Below are positions 24,955 to 35,800 of a stretch of DNA of 64,000 nucleotides, in pieces (within the stretch, counting starts at the first letter, position 1; every line of letters begins with the position of its first letter). The DNA comes from Candidatus Harpocratesius repetitus (GTDB taxonomy: Archaea; Asgardarchaeota; Lokiarchaeia; Sigyniarchaeales; Promethearchaeaceae). The notes beneath the pieces were generated by a model. It saw only the letters and a list, made by a program, of their open reading frames with translations. It was not told the origin of the DNA and ran no database searches. Location: the NCBI GenBank assembly GCA_021498095.1, contig JAIZWK010000001.1, positions 1,324,337-1,388,336 on the forward strand, read 5' to 3'. A program made the position numbers and the translations under genes.

Positions 24955-25287
24955 ATTCCTAAAGTTAAAATTGAACAATATTCTGTTTATCTTCTAAATT
25001 TAGAACCAACAATTGGGCATGAAATTAGTAAAACTCGTCCTTGTGTGATAATTTCTCCAGATGAAATGAATAAATTTTTGCAAACAATTATTATCGCTCC
25101 GATGATTACGAAATCGCATAAATACCCTACCCGAGTCAAATTAAAGTTCGAAGGAAAAACAGGATGGATTGTCCTTGATCAAATTCAAACTGTCGATAGA
25201 AGAAGGATTGTGAAAAAATTGGGAACAATAGATGCGCAATCAATAATGACAATCAAGGAAACACTTAAAGAAATGCTAGTTGACTAA
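24955..25287 (+). CDS. MazF/PemK-type toxin with no standard start codon
   Basis: A MazF-like endoribonuclease that would cut mRNA. YSVYLLNLEPTIGHEISKTRPCVIIS is split here into its visible parts: YSVYLLNLEPTIGHEISKTR carries the conserved loop and arginine, then a VIISPDEMN strand follows, and APMITKS and GKTGWIVLDQIQTVDRRR complete the fold. The frame is open from the codon after the mazE TGA, and is the same frame, but there is no ATG, GTG or TTG before the conserved core; the first ATG (25045) lies past the catalytic Arg. An ATT at 24955 sits 5 bases after a GGTGA sequence overlapping the mazE stop and is the likely start. The other options are TGA read-through or a dead toxin. Confidence 0.65.
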   Translation: MPKVKIEQYSVYLLNLEPTIGHEISKTRPCVIISPDEMNKFLQTIIIAPMITKSHKYPTRVKLKFEGKTGWIVLDQIQTVDRRRIVKKLGTIDAQSIMTIKETLKEMLVD

Positions 25288-25596
25288 AAAATAGAAAATT
25301 TTTCCTGGATACAGATAGATCTCCCTTTTCTAATTAAGGGCAAGATACTACTTTCCAGTTTTTTAATAATAATATAGCAAAATTTTATTAACTTTACACT
25401 CTGTTTTATCTTACAACATAGAAGCAAGTATCACAATTCCAAAAGAAATGTTCATATTCGCTTTCTTTCATACTTGATGACGATCCAATCTTCAGTCGAT
25501 CTTGGGGAAGTGCAGAAGGGTAGGAAGATCTTTTGTGAAGAACACAAACTTTTGATGAATTGCATGCTGCTGTGCTTAATTAGGTGTTAATTTACA
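25288..25596. other. Intergenic region with a less AT-rich, possibly structured part
   Basis: No ORF. Positions about 25490-25580 are less AT-rich than the rest and contain GATCTT (about 25498) that could pair with AAGATC (about 25528), enclosing a purine-rich loop. It could be a leader of glmS or a small RNA. A GlmS ribozyme is not expected in archaea and its core was not recognised. Confidence 0.3.
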
Positions 25597-27447
25597 ATGT
25601 GTGGTATTTTTGGACTGATTACAAAAGAGAAGGATCTCCCTGTCGCTCGATTGATTAGGGAAGGTCTTGAACGTTTAGAATATAGGGGTTATGATTCTGC
25701 AGGCATTGCTATGGTCAATAAAGGTCACATAGAAGTGCGTAAAAAAGCAGGTCGAATAGCAGATATCAATAAAGATGGATGGCTTGATTCTACTCCAGGA
25801 ACATTTGGAGTTGCTCACACAAGATGGGCTACTCATGGAAAACCTGTATATAATAATGCACACCCTCATGTGGATTGTACAGGCAAAATCGCTTTGGTAC
25901 ATAATGGAATCATTGAAAATTATCAAGATTTACGCAAAGAATTAGCGATGCGTGGGCATGCCTTTCAATCTGATACTGATACTGAAGTATTTCCTCACTT
26001 AATTGAAGAATTCATGGGAAAAGGATTTGACTTAAAAGATTCAGTAATGGAAGCTGTAAAACGTTGCAAAGGTGCTTATGGGATTGTTGTGATTCATGCT
26101 GATAATCCAGATTATATGGTTGTGGCGCGAAAAGAATCTCCTTTGGTTATAGGAATTATTCCCGGAAAAACAACTTTCTGTGCTTCAGATATTCCTGCAT
26201 TTTTACCTTTAACTCGAGAAGCAATTGTTTTGGATGATAATGAAATTGCCGTTTTACGACCTGGTGAAGTGGAAATCTATCGGGTTAAATCGGGTGAAAG
26301 AATTCAAAATAATCATTTCCAAGTTAATTATAGCATAGATGCTGCTCAAAAAGTGCTCGATGGAAAAGCCTACAAATGGTTTATGCATAAAGAATTGCAT
26401 GAAGTTCCCAGAAAAATTCGTGATCAAATGAGTATGACTCAAGATCGCTTAGATTCTTTTGCCCAAGCCATTTTAGATGCAGACCATGTGTTTATAACTG
26501 CTGCAGGTACCGCTTTTTATGCTGCTTTAGCTGGAAAATTTCAAATGACCCGGTTTGGGGGACCTTATATACAAGCAATTTTGTGTTCTGAATTTATAGA
26601 TGCTGTTCCAGAAATGAAACCAAATTCTTTAGTAATTGCGGTATCTCAATCGGGTGAAACTGCAGATACCATCGAGGCGGTTCGTTATGCGCGCGAAAAA
26701 TTCGGTGCGAAAATTTGCTCTATTGTGAATGTGGTAGGATCATCGTTAACACGCTATTCAGATGAAGTTATTATTACTACTGCTGGACCTGAAATCGCTG
26801 TTGCTTCCCAAAAAGCTTATTGCACACAAATCACAGCGATGAGTTTGGTTGCATTGCGCATTGCAGAGTTAAGTCACAAATATGATCCGGCTCAAATTGA
26901 AGCGTTTCGTAAAGCTTTACTTGATACTGCGGATGTAATTGATCATTTAATTATTGAAGAAGGAAAAATCCGAGAAATTGGGCTTAAAATTGCACATGCC
27001 GATAACATTTATTTTCTTGCACGTGGATTGGGGCAGGCAGCATCCTTGGAAGGAGCGCTTAAATTAAAAGAGATTGCTTATATTCATACTGAAGCGTATG
27101 CTGCAGGTGAATCAAAACACGGTCCAATTGCACTGATTGAAGAGGGTTTTCCGATTGTTTTTGTAGCAATTCCTGATCAAACTTATGATCGTCTTATCGG
27201 AAATATTATGGAAATGAAGAGTAGGGGTGGAATGATAATATCAGTAGTTGCTGATTATGATTCAAAAGTTACTGAAATTTCGGATTACACTATTAGAATT
27301 CCCATAGCGAATTCACCAGAAGCTATAGCTATGGCGGCTGTTCCTTTTGCATTTGTTTTACAAACTATGGCTTATTTCATCGCTGATTCTAAAGGTCTTG
27401 ATCCAGATAAACCCCGTAATTTGGCGAAAAGTGTTACAGTAAAATAA
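25597..27447 (+). CDS. glmS: Glutamine-fructose-6-phosphate aminotransferase
   Basis: A 616-aa enzyme making glucosamine-6-phosphate from fructose-6-phosphate and glutamine, the entry to amino-sugar and glycan synthesis. It starts MCGIFG, with the glutaminase nucleophile Cys2, and the class II amidotransferase domain ([17 protein letters not shown]) runs to about residue 225. Two SIS domains follow (SQSGETADT near 350; [18 protein letters not shown] near 480), and it ends in LAKSVTVK, the standard end. Length is normal. The surface proteins in this window carry many glycosylation sequons, a use for its product. Confidence 0.97.
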   Translation: MCGIFGLITKEKDLPVARLIREGLERLEYRGYDSAGIAMVNKGHIEVRKKAGRIADINKDGWLDSTPGTFGVAHTRWATHGKPVYNNAHPHVDCTGKIALVHNGIIENYQDLRKELAMRGHAFQSDTDTEVFPHLIEEFMGKGFDLKDSVMEAVKRCKGAYGIVVIHADNPDYMVVARKESPLVIGIIPGKTTFCASDIPAFLPLTREAIVLDDNEIAVLRPGEVEIYRVKSGERIQNNHFQVNYSIDAAQKVLDGKAYKWFMHKELHEVPRKIRDQMSMTQDRLDSFAQAILDADHVFITAAGTAFYAALAGKFQMTRFGGPYIQAILCSEFIDAVPEMKPNSLVIAVSQSGETADTIEAVRYAREKFGAKICSIVNVVGSSLTRYSDEVIITTAGPEIAVASQKAYCTQITAMSLVALRIAELSHKYDPAQIEAFRKALLDTADVIDHLIIEEGKIREIGLKIAHADNIYFLARGLGQAASLEGALKLKEIAYIHTEAYAAGESKHGPIALIEEGFPIVFVAIPDQTYDRLIGNIMEMKSRGGMIISVVADYDSKVTEISDYTIRIPIANSPEAIAMAAVPFAFVLQTMAYFIADSKGLDPDKPRNLAKSVTVK

Positions 27448-27481
27448 AAAATTTTTTGTATTTTCTCATTTTATCTCGATT

Positions 27482-30298
27482 ATGCAACCAGTATATGAAC
27501 CGCAAAAAATTGAAGTCAAATGGCAAAAACGGTGGACCGACTCCAAAGTCTTTGAAGTAGAAAAAGACCCATCCAAGCCAAAATTCTATGTATTAGAGAT
27601 GTATCCCTATCCATCAGGAAAACTACATTTAGGGCATCTAAGGAATTATACTATTGGAGATACATTTGCTCGATATAAACGGATGAAAGGATTCAATGTT
27701 CTATATCCAATGGGTTATGATTCTTTTGGGCTTCCTGCTGAAATTGCTGCTATCAAGAAAGGAACACCTCCAGAGGTTACGACACGCGCTAATATCGCTA
27801 GTATTAAAGCTGACCAAAAAAGAATTGGATTTAGTTATGATTGGCGTCGTGAAGTTTCATCCATTGAAGAGAAATATTATAAGTGGAATCAATGGATGTT
27901 TCTCAAGATGTACGAGCGCGGTTTAGCATATCGTAAAGAATCTTTGGTAAATTGGTGTCCTGGCTGTAATTCGGTTTTAGCTAATGAGCAGGTAATTAAT
28001 GGAAAATGTTGGCGCTGTAAAACTGATGTTGAACCTAAATTTCTGTCTCAATGGTTTTTCAAGATTAGAGAATACGCTGATGAACTCCTATCTGGATTAG
28101 ATAGCTTGAACTGGCCGGAAAAGGTAAAAATTATGCAGCGTAATTGGATTGGGCGCAGCGAAGGAACCACCGTTGATTTTCAAGTGGAAGGAACTGATCA
28201 AACTTTAAGTATATTTACCACTCGAGTTGATACAATTTTCGGAGTTACTTTTATGACGATGGCTGCAGAGCATCCGTGGTGTAAAGATTGGGTGAAGGGT
28301 ACGGAATATGAAGAAGAATACAATGAATTTTACCAAGAGGTTTTGAAACAAGATCGATACGAGCGAATGTCCGAAGAAACTGAGAAAAAGGGTGTGTTTT
28401 TAGGGAAATATGCGATAAATCCGTTAAATGGTGATAAAATTCCAATTTATGCCGGGAATTTTGTAATCTATGATTATGGTGCTGGTGCGGTAATGGCTGT
28501 GCCTGCTCATGATCAACGAGACTTTGAATTTGCGAAAAAATATAACATTCCAATAAAAGTCGTAATTCAACCATTTGATGGATTTAAGTTGAATGGAGAA
28601 AAAATGTCCCGTGCTTTTGTTGAAGATGGAATCTTAGATAATTCGGGTGAATTCTCTGGAATGGAAAATCGCTCTGCAATTAAGGCAATTGCAGCAAAAC
28701 TACAGGAGATTAAGAAAGGTGGTCCTACAGTTAATTATAAAATTCGTGATTGGTTAATTTCCCGCCAGCGATATTGGGGAACTCCTATACCAATAATTTA
28801 TTGTGAGAAATGTGGGATTGTTCCTGTCCCATACACCGAGCTGCCTGTAAAATTACCTAATGATGCTGTTTTTGGAAAATCTGGTAATCCTTTAGAACAC
28901 AGTCCCACTTTTATGAATGTATCATGTCCCAAATGTGGAGGTAAAGCACGGAGAGAGACTGATACAATGGATACCTTTGTTGATTCTTCATGGTATTTCT
29001 TCCGATATACAAGCCCTTTTTCAGAAGATGTACCTTATGAAAAGGATGATGTGGAATATTGGGCACCGGTAGATCAATATATTGGGGGAATAGAGCATGC
29101 AATCCTTCATTTATTATATGCGCGCTTTTTTACAAAAGTAAGTCGTGATTTAGGATTACATTCGATTGATGAGCCATTTAAAGCCCTCCTTACTCAAGGA
29201 ATGATAAATAAGGCTCATCCATATTGTGAGTATTGTGACAAATTTCTTCCTGCTGCATTTGATAAAGATGGAAAATGGGAAGGTGATTACGATCCAGAGA
29301 CTCAAACATGTAATACATGCGGCAAAAAATATATCTTGAAATCTGCAAAAATGTCTAAAAGTTTGGGAAATACCGTATCTCCCAAAGGAATAATTGAAGA
29401 GTTTGGAGCAGATACTGCTCGTTTCTTTATGATGCATGGTGCTAATCCAGAAAAAGAATTGGAATGGTCTGATGCAAATTGCAGTTCAGATCATAAAATT
29501 CTGACGAGAATATGGCAATTACTCACTCAAAGTGTTAATGAATTTCGTGAAATCCCAGATGTCTATGATGAATTTATAAGATTTCGTTTAAATCGGATGG
29601 TAAAAATTGTAACTGAAAATTATGAACAAATGCTAATCCGGGATGCTTTAAATGAAATCATCAGCTTTGCTGAGATTTTGCGAAGCTATGCAGCTATTCA
29701 CCCATTGAAATCTTTATATGAAGAGGCAAAAGAAAAATTAATTCTAATGCTTGCACCAATTGTTCCTCATATGTGCGAAGAACTTTGGCAAATTCACGGG
29801 CATTCAGAAATGATTGCTTTAGCTTCATGGCCAAAATATGATAGCGAATTAATTTCCCCTGAAATAGAAAAACACTGGCTTTGTTATGATAATGTTGTGG
29901 AAGATATTAAGAATATCCAAAAAATATTGAAGAACACCGCTAAAGAAGTCAAAATTATTATTGCAGCGGATTGGAAGAATGAATTTATGCAGAAAATGTT
30001 GAAAGAAGTACTTGATGGTAAAAACTTTGGTGTACTAATGAAAATCGCGATGAGTAATGCTGATTGGAAACCCTATGGAAAAATGGTAAAAGGATTTATT
30101 CAAAAACTATCCCGAAATCCTGGTAAATATTCTGTTCCTTTTAAGTCTCAGATAGATGAGTATAATTTCTTAAAAGAAAATTCTATATTGCTTGAACGAG
30201 AATTAGGAATGAAGATTCAAGTATTTCAAGAAGAAAAAGCAGAAGATAAGAAAAAATCACAAGCTTTACCTGGAAAACCTGCGATTATCCTTCAGTAA
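27482..30298 (+). CDS. leuS: Leucyl-tRNA synthetase (bacterial type)
   Basis: A 938-aa class I synthetase. The HIGH motif is in [20 protein letters not shown] near residue 50 and KMSKSLGN is near 623. The editing domain is placed after the zinc-like [13 protein letters not shown] part, followed by NWIGRSEG and [12 protein letters not shown], which is the bacterial arrangement; archaeal and eukaryotic LeuRS place the editing domain differently. A second CxxC pair (CEKCG, CPKCGG) and CEYC/CNTCGKK segments are present. The gene lies 34 bases after glmS, on the same strand. A bacterial-type LeuRS in an otherwise archaeal context suggests lateral gain. Confidence 0.96.
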   Translation: MQPVYEPQKIEVKWQKRWTDSKVFEVEKDPSKPKFYVLEMYPYPSGKLHLGHLRNYTIGDTFARYKRMKGFNVLYPMGYDSFGLPAEIAAIKKGTPPEVTTRANIASIKADQKRIGFSYDWRREVSSIEEKYYKWNQWMFLKMYERGLAYRKESLVNWCPGCNSVLANEQVINGKCWRCKTDVEPKFLSQWFFKIREYADELLSGLDSLNWPEKVKIMQRNWIGRSEGTTVDFQVEGTDQTLSIFTTRVDTIFGVTFMTMAAEHPWCKDWVKGTEYEEEYNEFYQEVLKQDRYERMSEETEKKGVFLGKYAINPLNGDKIPIYAGNFVIYDYGAGAVMAVPAHDQRDFEFAKKYNIPIKVVIQPFDGFKLNGEKMSRAFVEDGILDNSGEFSGMENRSAIKAIAAKLQEIKKGGPTVNYKIRDWLISRQRYWGTPIPIIYCEKCGIVPVPYTELPVKLPNDAVFGKSGNPLEHSPTFMNVSCPKCGGKARRETDTMDTFVDSSWYFFRYTSPFSEDVPYEKDDVEYWAPVDQYIGGIEHAILHLLYARFFTKVSRDLGLHSIDEPFKALLTQGMINKAHPYCEYCDKFLPAAFDKDGKWEGDYDPETQTCNTCGKKYILKSAKMSKSLGNTVSPKGIIEEFGADTARFFMMHGANPEKELEWSDANCSSDHKILTRIWQLLTQSVNEFREIPDVYDEFIRFRLNRMVKIVTENYEQMLIRDALNEIISFAEILRSYAAIHPLKSLYEEAKEKLILMLAPIVPHMCEELWQIHGHSEMIALASWPKYDSELISPEIEKHWLCYDNVVEDIKNIQKILKNTAKEVKIIIAADWKNEFMQKMLKEVLDGKNFGVLMKIAMSNADWKPYGKMVKGFIQKLSRNPGKYSVPFKSQIDEYNFLKENSILLERELGMKIQVFQEEKAEDKKKSQALPGKPAIILQ

Positions 30299-30318
30299 AT
30301 CGTTAAATCGTTAAATAA

Positions 30319-30339
30319 ATTTTTTTTTTACGTTTTTTT
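30319..30339 (+). terminator. T-rich terminator of leuS
   Basis: Two T tracts (ten and seven T residues) begin about 20 bases after the leuS stop, in the gap to a convergent gene. Runs of T are the usual archaeal termination signal. Confidence 0.45.
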
Positions 30340-30348
30340 CATCCTTTT

Positions 30349-30942
30349 TCATCCAGTAATTTCAACCACTTCGCTTCCGCGTGTGTGGAATTTGGCATCC
30401 AAATAGATTAGTAATCCATGACCTCCATGTTGGAATACTATAGAAACAGGAAAACTGGTTGCATTTTCAATTAAAGTTTTTCTCACACAAACATAATAAT
30501 TTTCTTGACATATTGGACATTTACTTTGAATCCATTTTATTCGATTTTTTTGAGCATTTTCAATATTTGATTTCATTGTGCTTTTAAAGCCTTCGAAAAT
30601 ATTTGTCATTCCCGAAAAAAAATTTTGGTAAATAGCCCCATAAGAATTGAAAAATTGTTCTATACATTCTTCCAATATCGCTTCCATCATTTGATATTGA
30701 ATTTCAACATCTGCCATGATAAAGAAGATAATTCCTCGATCTTTAATGAAAACCATTCGTCTGTTTGGTTTTTCAATATGTAAAAAGAATTTTTCTTTAG
30801 CCATTTTTCTTGCTGCTTCAATATCCATTGGAAATACGTTTGTAGTTGGGCTGGTCCATCTGACAAAATTAGTATTTGTGTCTAATCCAATATCTATGCA
30901 TAATATTGAATTTTGAAGGTGTTCATAACTAGCTAGTGGCAA
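30349..30942 (-). CDS. Unknown protein, possible longin-like domain plus C-terminal beta domain
   Basis: A 197-aa protein. The first 105 residues show strands and a long helix (KPNRRMVFIKDRGIIFFIMA, then QMMEAILEECIEQFFNSY), the pattern of longin or roadblock folds. The last 65 residues contain CPICQENYYVCV and end in HGGHGLLIYLDAKFHTRG, a small beta domain that may bind metal, though only three Cys are grouped. It lacks a signal peptide or membrane helix. Longin-like proteins act with small GTPases in Asgard archaea and eukaryotes, but no GTPase of that kind is in this window. Function unknown. Confidence 0.5.
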   Translation of the reverse strand: MPLASYEHLQNSILCIDIGLDTNTNFVRWTSPTTNVFPMDIEAARKMAKEKFFLHIEKPNRRMVFIKDRGIIFFIMADVEIQYQMMEAILEECIEQFFNSYGAIYQNFFSGMTNIFEGFKSTMKSNIENAQKNRIKWIQSKCPICQENYYVCVRKTLIENATSFPVSIVFQHGGHGLLIYLDAKFHTRGSEVVEITG

Positions 30943-31023
30943 TATTTATCCCTTTTTGTTTTTTGATAAATTAATTTATAATTATAGTTATTTAAGCATA
31001 AAAAAAAATGTAGCTGTTTTTAA

Positions 31024-31602
31024 TTAGGAGTCAAGAGTCTCTTCGATTTCAATTACTCTTTTTAGTTTCAAGTATATTTTCTGTTCTTTTAAGTAATCTT
31101 CATCTGAAATTTTTCCATCTGCATAATCTCTATCAATTGCATCCATTTTTTTTCGTAAAGCGGTTAATTTTTTTCTTTTTGCAGCTGTTTGTTTTCGTCG
31201 TTGGGCTTTGTGATAATTCGTAATTGCATCTTTAACTAGCTTTGCAACTTTTTTATTAGGATCATTAACTGCTTTTTCTAAATGTGGAAGTGCAATTTTT
31301 AATTGATCTGGATTAGATTTACTTAATTCGAGTAAATTTTCTGCTACTTTTAATCGTTCTTCTAATAAAGGGCTTGAAAGAGATTCTATTAATTTTGGAA
31401 TTGCAACATTTTCTAAAATATCATCTAAATATGCTTCTACTTCAGAAACTAGTTTTTTAGGAAATTCTTTTTTATACATTGGGATACGTTTATCTTTCAT
31501 AACACCTATAAAAAGTAAGGGCATTTCTGCATCCCAATCCTTCATTTTTTCCTTTTCTACTAATTGTAGAATTCTTCCATCATCTGTTCTAAAGATTTTC
31601 AT
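31024..31602 (-). CDS. HEAT-repeat protein coupled to topoisomerase VI
   Basis: A 192-aa protein, not recognised as a named family. Residues 1-55 may form a small beta domain. Residues 60-130 show two HEAT-type helical repeats (SSPLLEERLKVAENLLELS, DPNKKVAKLVKDAITNY), followed by a very basic helix (KAQRRKQTAAKRKKLTALRK) and a SHOCT-like end (DYADGKISDEDYLKEQ). Its ATG overlaps the stop codon of top6A by four bases (ATGA type), so it is translated with topoisomerase VI. A role as a partner or DNA-binding accessory of the enzyme is inferred from this coupling and the basic stretch. Confidence 0.6.
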   Translation of the reverse strand: MKIFRTDDGRILQLVEKEKMKDWDAEMPLLFIGVMKDKRIPMYKKEFPKKLVSEVEAYLDDILENVAIPKLIESLSSPLLEERLKVAENLLELSKSNPDQLKIALPHLEKAVNDPNKKVAKLVKDAITNYHKAQRRKQTAAKRKKLTALRKKMDAIDRDYADGKISDEDYLKEQKIYLKLKRVIEIEETLDS

Positions 31603-32864
31603 ATCCAGTCTCCAGAATAAAGTTTATTTGGTAAATATGTATCAGTTAGGTATTCAATTCCATGAGAAGATAGCGCTTGTATTTCTGCTTTCATTTTTGT
31701 TTTCTTCATTAGTTCTAAATCTTCTTTCCATTTTTTATTTGATTGTACATACGGTTCAGCTATTATATCATCTAATCTTTTCATGTCTACTTTGTTCATA
31801 GGAATACGGCAGCTATAATCTACACCATATTCATCTAAATCTCTAGAAAGTACACCTAAAAGGTGCATATCAGGAGTTGCTAAGAAAGGCGATTCATAGG
31901 ACAGTCGTTTTGAACCACGAATATAAACTGAATAAATATAATGTCCATATGGATCTGCATCAACAACACAGTAAGTAGGAAGGCGAAGATCTCTATTAAT
32001 TTTCTTTAAAAACATACGCGTTGCTACATTTCCTACTCCTTCAGCTGTTAATGCAATACATGGATATTTTCGCCACCATTTTTCTTCAATAATTCGCATC
32101 ATTGCAGCATCTTTTTCTAAAACTAAGATAAATTCTGCATCTGATTCAATCACTTCTACTTGATCAATCATTGGAGTAATTGACCAAGATCCTGAACCTT
32201 GGGCATCTAAATCGATAATTTCATTACCATCTTTAAGTCGCAACCGTCCAACAGCAGAACCTCGTGCTTTTGCTACGATTCCAGTAGAATTTCGTGTTGT
32301 TTTTAATAATGTTGATGCATCTTCAATACTTGCATCACTAAATTTTTGATCTTGAAAAAGATTAACATCACCATAGTAAACTTCACGTTTTGTCATATGT
32401 TTCCTTTTTCGTAGCAATTCATGAATAATTTCCAGAACTTTCATTAAGCGAGCAGTTTCTTGAGCTGATGTTAAGGTTAGTAATGATTTATTTGTCGTTT
32501 TATGCCCTAGTAATAAAAGATCTTGTTTTTCATCATAAATAATATTAGATGCAGTTCGGCTGGGAATTTTAAAAGTAGGATATCCTGTTATTTTAATCTG
32601 ATTGACTAGATCTAAAGCAACTTCGTTTATTCTATTTAATGCTTCATTCATGGATAATTCATCAATTTTAACTGATTTCGGCGGTATTTCATATGTAGTT
32701 GCACCACCTTCTTTTAGCCTTTCTTCTAAAAGTCTTCGAACAGGAAGTAAATCTTTCATTTCTAAGTTTTCTTTTAATTCACGGAGTGGAGTAACTACTT
32801 TAGATTTTGCTTTCGCTTTTGTCTTTCGTGGTGTTTTTCTCCGTTTTGAGTTCTTTTTTGCCAT
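31599..32864 (-). CDS. top6A: DNA topoisomerase VI subunit A
   Basis: A 421-aa DNA-cutting subunit, homologue of eukaryotic Spo11. KREVYYGDVNLF near residue 163 carries the catalytic tyrosine of the winged-helix domain. The Toprim domain follows (TAEGVGNVATRMFL with its Glu, and VVDADPYGHYIYS near 300 with the DxD metal motif). The first 40 residues are Lys-rich, a little longer than usual. Partner of Top6B, whose gene ends 15 bases upstream. Start ATG at 32864. Confidence 0.95.
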   Translation of the reverse strand: MAKKNSKRRKTPRKTKAKAKSKVVTPLRELKENLEMKDLLPVRRLLEERLKEGGATTYEIPPKSVKIDELSMNEALNRINEVALDLVNQIKITGYPTFKIPSRTASNIIYDEKQDLLLLGHKTTNKSLLTLTSAQETARLMKVLEIIHELLRKRKHMTKREVYYGDVNLFQDQKFSDASIEDASTLLKTTRNSTGIVAKARGSAVGRLRLKDGNEIIDLDAQGSGSWSITPMIDQVEVIESDAEFILVLEKDAAMMRIIEEKWWRKYPCIALTAEGVGNVATRMFLKKINRDLRLPTYCVVDADPYGHYIYSVYIRGSKRLSYESPFLATPDMHLLGVLSRDLDEYGVDYSCRIPMNKVDMKRLDDIIAEPYVQSNKKWKEDLELMKKTKMKAEIQALSSHGIEYLTDTYLPNKLYSGDWI

Positions 32865-32879
32865 TTGACTGCTATTCTC

Positions 32880-35800
32880 CTAATTTGGGTTAAGTTTCCA
32901 AAAAGTTCGTCCACCTTGAATTGTTAATAATAGTTTTTTTTCTCGAGTTAGTTGTTTTAGTTTTAATTGAAGATAGCGCGCATCTTTTACATCTTTGATA
33001 TCTAAAAGTTTAATTAAATCTTTGATATTCAACCATTTGTGGTTCTTCATTGTTTGCAAGATTAAATCAGTTGTAATTACTCTAATTTTAGATTTTGGTT
33101 TTATTAGTTTTTTAGGTAATGATGCTTCGTTAACTTTCATTGATTGTGGGAGCATTCTCTGTTTTTTTTCTGAAATCTTTGATTTCGAAGTTATCTTCTG
33201 CGTTTTTTTTATTGATATTTTTTTCTTTGTCGTTCTTATTTCAGATTCTGATTGAGAGATCTGATCTTTCAATTTTATTACTTTTTTACTTGATTTTTTC
33301 TTGTTTGATTTAGATTTCCACTGTTCAATGATTTCATCTACTTTTTGAACTGATTTTGGTGCACTTGTTAATGAACTTTTATGATTTACTGCCTTTTTAT
33401 TTGAAACAATATCAGCTTCTGTTGATTTTAGATGAGATTCGTTTACTTTAATTTTATTAATACCTTTTTCTTCTTGAAATTCGTTATTTGATTGTAATTC
33501 TATCGGTTTTTGCTGTTTTCGATGTTTTATCAATTCTGCTTTAATTTCTTCTGCAGATGGGCCAATAAATTCTTCTTTTTTTTCTTCCAATTGTTCTGGA
33601 ACTTCAAGTTTTCCTTCTAATCTTCTTTGAATTTGCACTTCTAATTCTTCACGTGTAGGCGCATTTTCTGAATCTATGTTTTGTACAATATTTACTAAAG
33701 ATGTCACAAAAATGGGAATATATTTCTCAATCACTTTTGAACGCTTTCTACGGTTTTCTCTTTTTTGTTTTCTGTTTTGATAATTTCTGATTTTTCTTCC
33801 AATGGTTTCTAAACAATACTTAATTTCTTTTAAGAGAACTTCGTCTTCAGCTAATGCATTTTTTGATTGAGATTTGAACATTAAATGAACATAAGGTCCT
33901 GAAACATTTACTAAGATACGGATTGAACCTTTTGGGATTCCATTATCAAATGTATCAAGTTTATAGTTTTTCCAATTGACCATTTGACATCCTTTCCAAA
34001 TAGCACAATCTGAATTATCTCTCATTTTTGGAGTTCTATTTACATATCGCATTAAAACTTGCTGGGCTGTTTTTGCTTGAGGTATTTTTGGACTAATTGC
34101 GATTCCAGCTTCGACCACAAATGCTAGACCTTTTCCACTGGTCGGAGGTCGAGTATGTCCATATATAAAATCTTCTTCAATATTATGTAAGACATCAAAT
34201 TTTTGAAATAAATTACGATATTCTTCAATTTCTGCATTTATATCTTCAAGTAGTAAATCTTTATATGAAATTTCGTTCGAAAAGTACAGAGGTTGAAGAA
34301 ATTTATATAATATTCTGTAAGAAAAATTCTGAGCTTCATTTTCACTTAGTGAAATAATTGTTTTTTCCAAATCATGAAATAAATCGGTTCGAAATGCAGG
34401 GTTTAAGTTAAACTCTTTAATTAATGTCGTTTCTAATACACTTGCTCCAATAGGAACTGCAGGATCTGAAGGAGGGCTCATATATTTTTGGGCTTTAAAT
34501 GATTTAAACAAAGCTTCTGTTTGTTTTTGAGTTAAAGAATTAGGTCGAGCATTTGAGATTAATAGTTCCTTAACACCTTCTTCTATTTTATCTGTAATAC
34601 TTACATCAGTAACTTCATTAGATTCTCCTAAAACGAAATTTTTAACAACATTTGATAATGTTTTTTTCATTTTTCCTAATTGTTTCAAATCAGAAGTAAT
34701 CTCTTTTTCTAAAGTGGATATTTTTTTCTTTTGGGCTGAAATTTCCTTTTTAATTGAGAGTGTACTAATTTTTTTTGCGATTTTCTTTATTTGGCGATTT
34801 CTTTGTTTAATACTGTCTTTTATTTTATTATAAGATTTAACTATTTCCCAATATTGAGTAAGATTGTCTTGATTATCGATATGATAAATTACCCATTTCT
34901 CTCTTGGTTTTTTCGCTCTTCCAAAAATTCGTTTTTCCTTTCGCGCAAAATAAATTTTTTCTAATTCATTATGTGCCCATGTAATAATTCCATGTGATAA
35001 ATTTAATAGATTTAATTCGCGCTCCAGTTCAATTTCTGCATTAAATAAAATATCCTTTGCCAGTCCTGAACTTAATCTAACAAAATTATCTTGCAAAAAA
35101 GCACTGAGTGTAAGTTTATTTGAAGTTCGTAATAAATCTTGAAAATCCCCTATGTTTACTGAAGAAGGATGAGGTAGAGCATAAGTTGGTTCGCGTGGAA
35201 ATCTAGAAACTCTCCTTGGATAAATTTCTTCATTCCCATAAGGATCTAAAAATATAATTGTAATATGGGGGTTCGTCAGAGCAGTCATTTGAATATAAGA
35301 ATCAATGAATCCTTTTCGATATTTGACATTAATATAATGTAATCTGATATAAGTTCCGTGTTCAAATGGACATTCGATTTCGGTAGGGGGGACTACATAT
35401 TCTTTATTGTTTTTTGAAGTTGTGTAAAATTGCGAGCAAATTCCATATATGTGGTTGATATCTTTACTCACTACTGTTATCGGTTTACCTGTTGTATTTT
35501 GCGCATCGCTGAAAGCACTGGGTGATCCAAATCCTTGAGATCCACGAGTTTGTCTTAATTTTTGTGATTTACTTGAAGCAAGATATTTTCCAAATTTTTC
35601 TAAATCAATTGGTGCCATTCCTGTACCATTATCAAAAATTTCGAAATCATATTCAAAGACTTCTTTCTTTGTTTTTGATGAATCAGCAAAAACTTCTTGC
35701 GCTTCTTTTTCAGTAAGCTGAATAATGACAAATGGTTCACGTTCTACAAGTACTTGTATTGGAAAAATAAAGTTTTTAATCCCTTCCATAATATTTTGGA

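Noticed and set aside
25500..25596. glmS ribozyme ahead of glmS
   Set aside because: The ribozyme is known from bacteria and its core sequence was not seen here.
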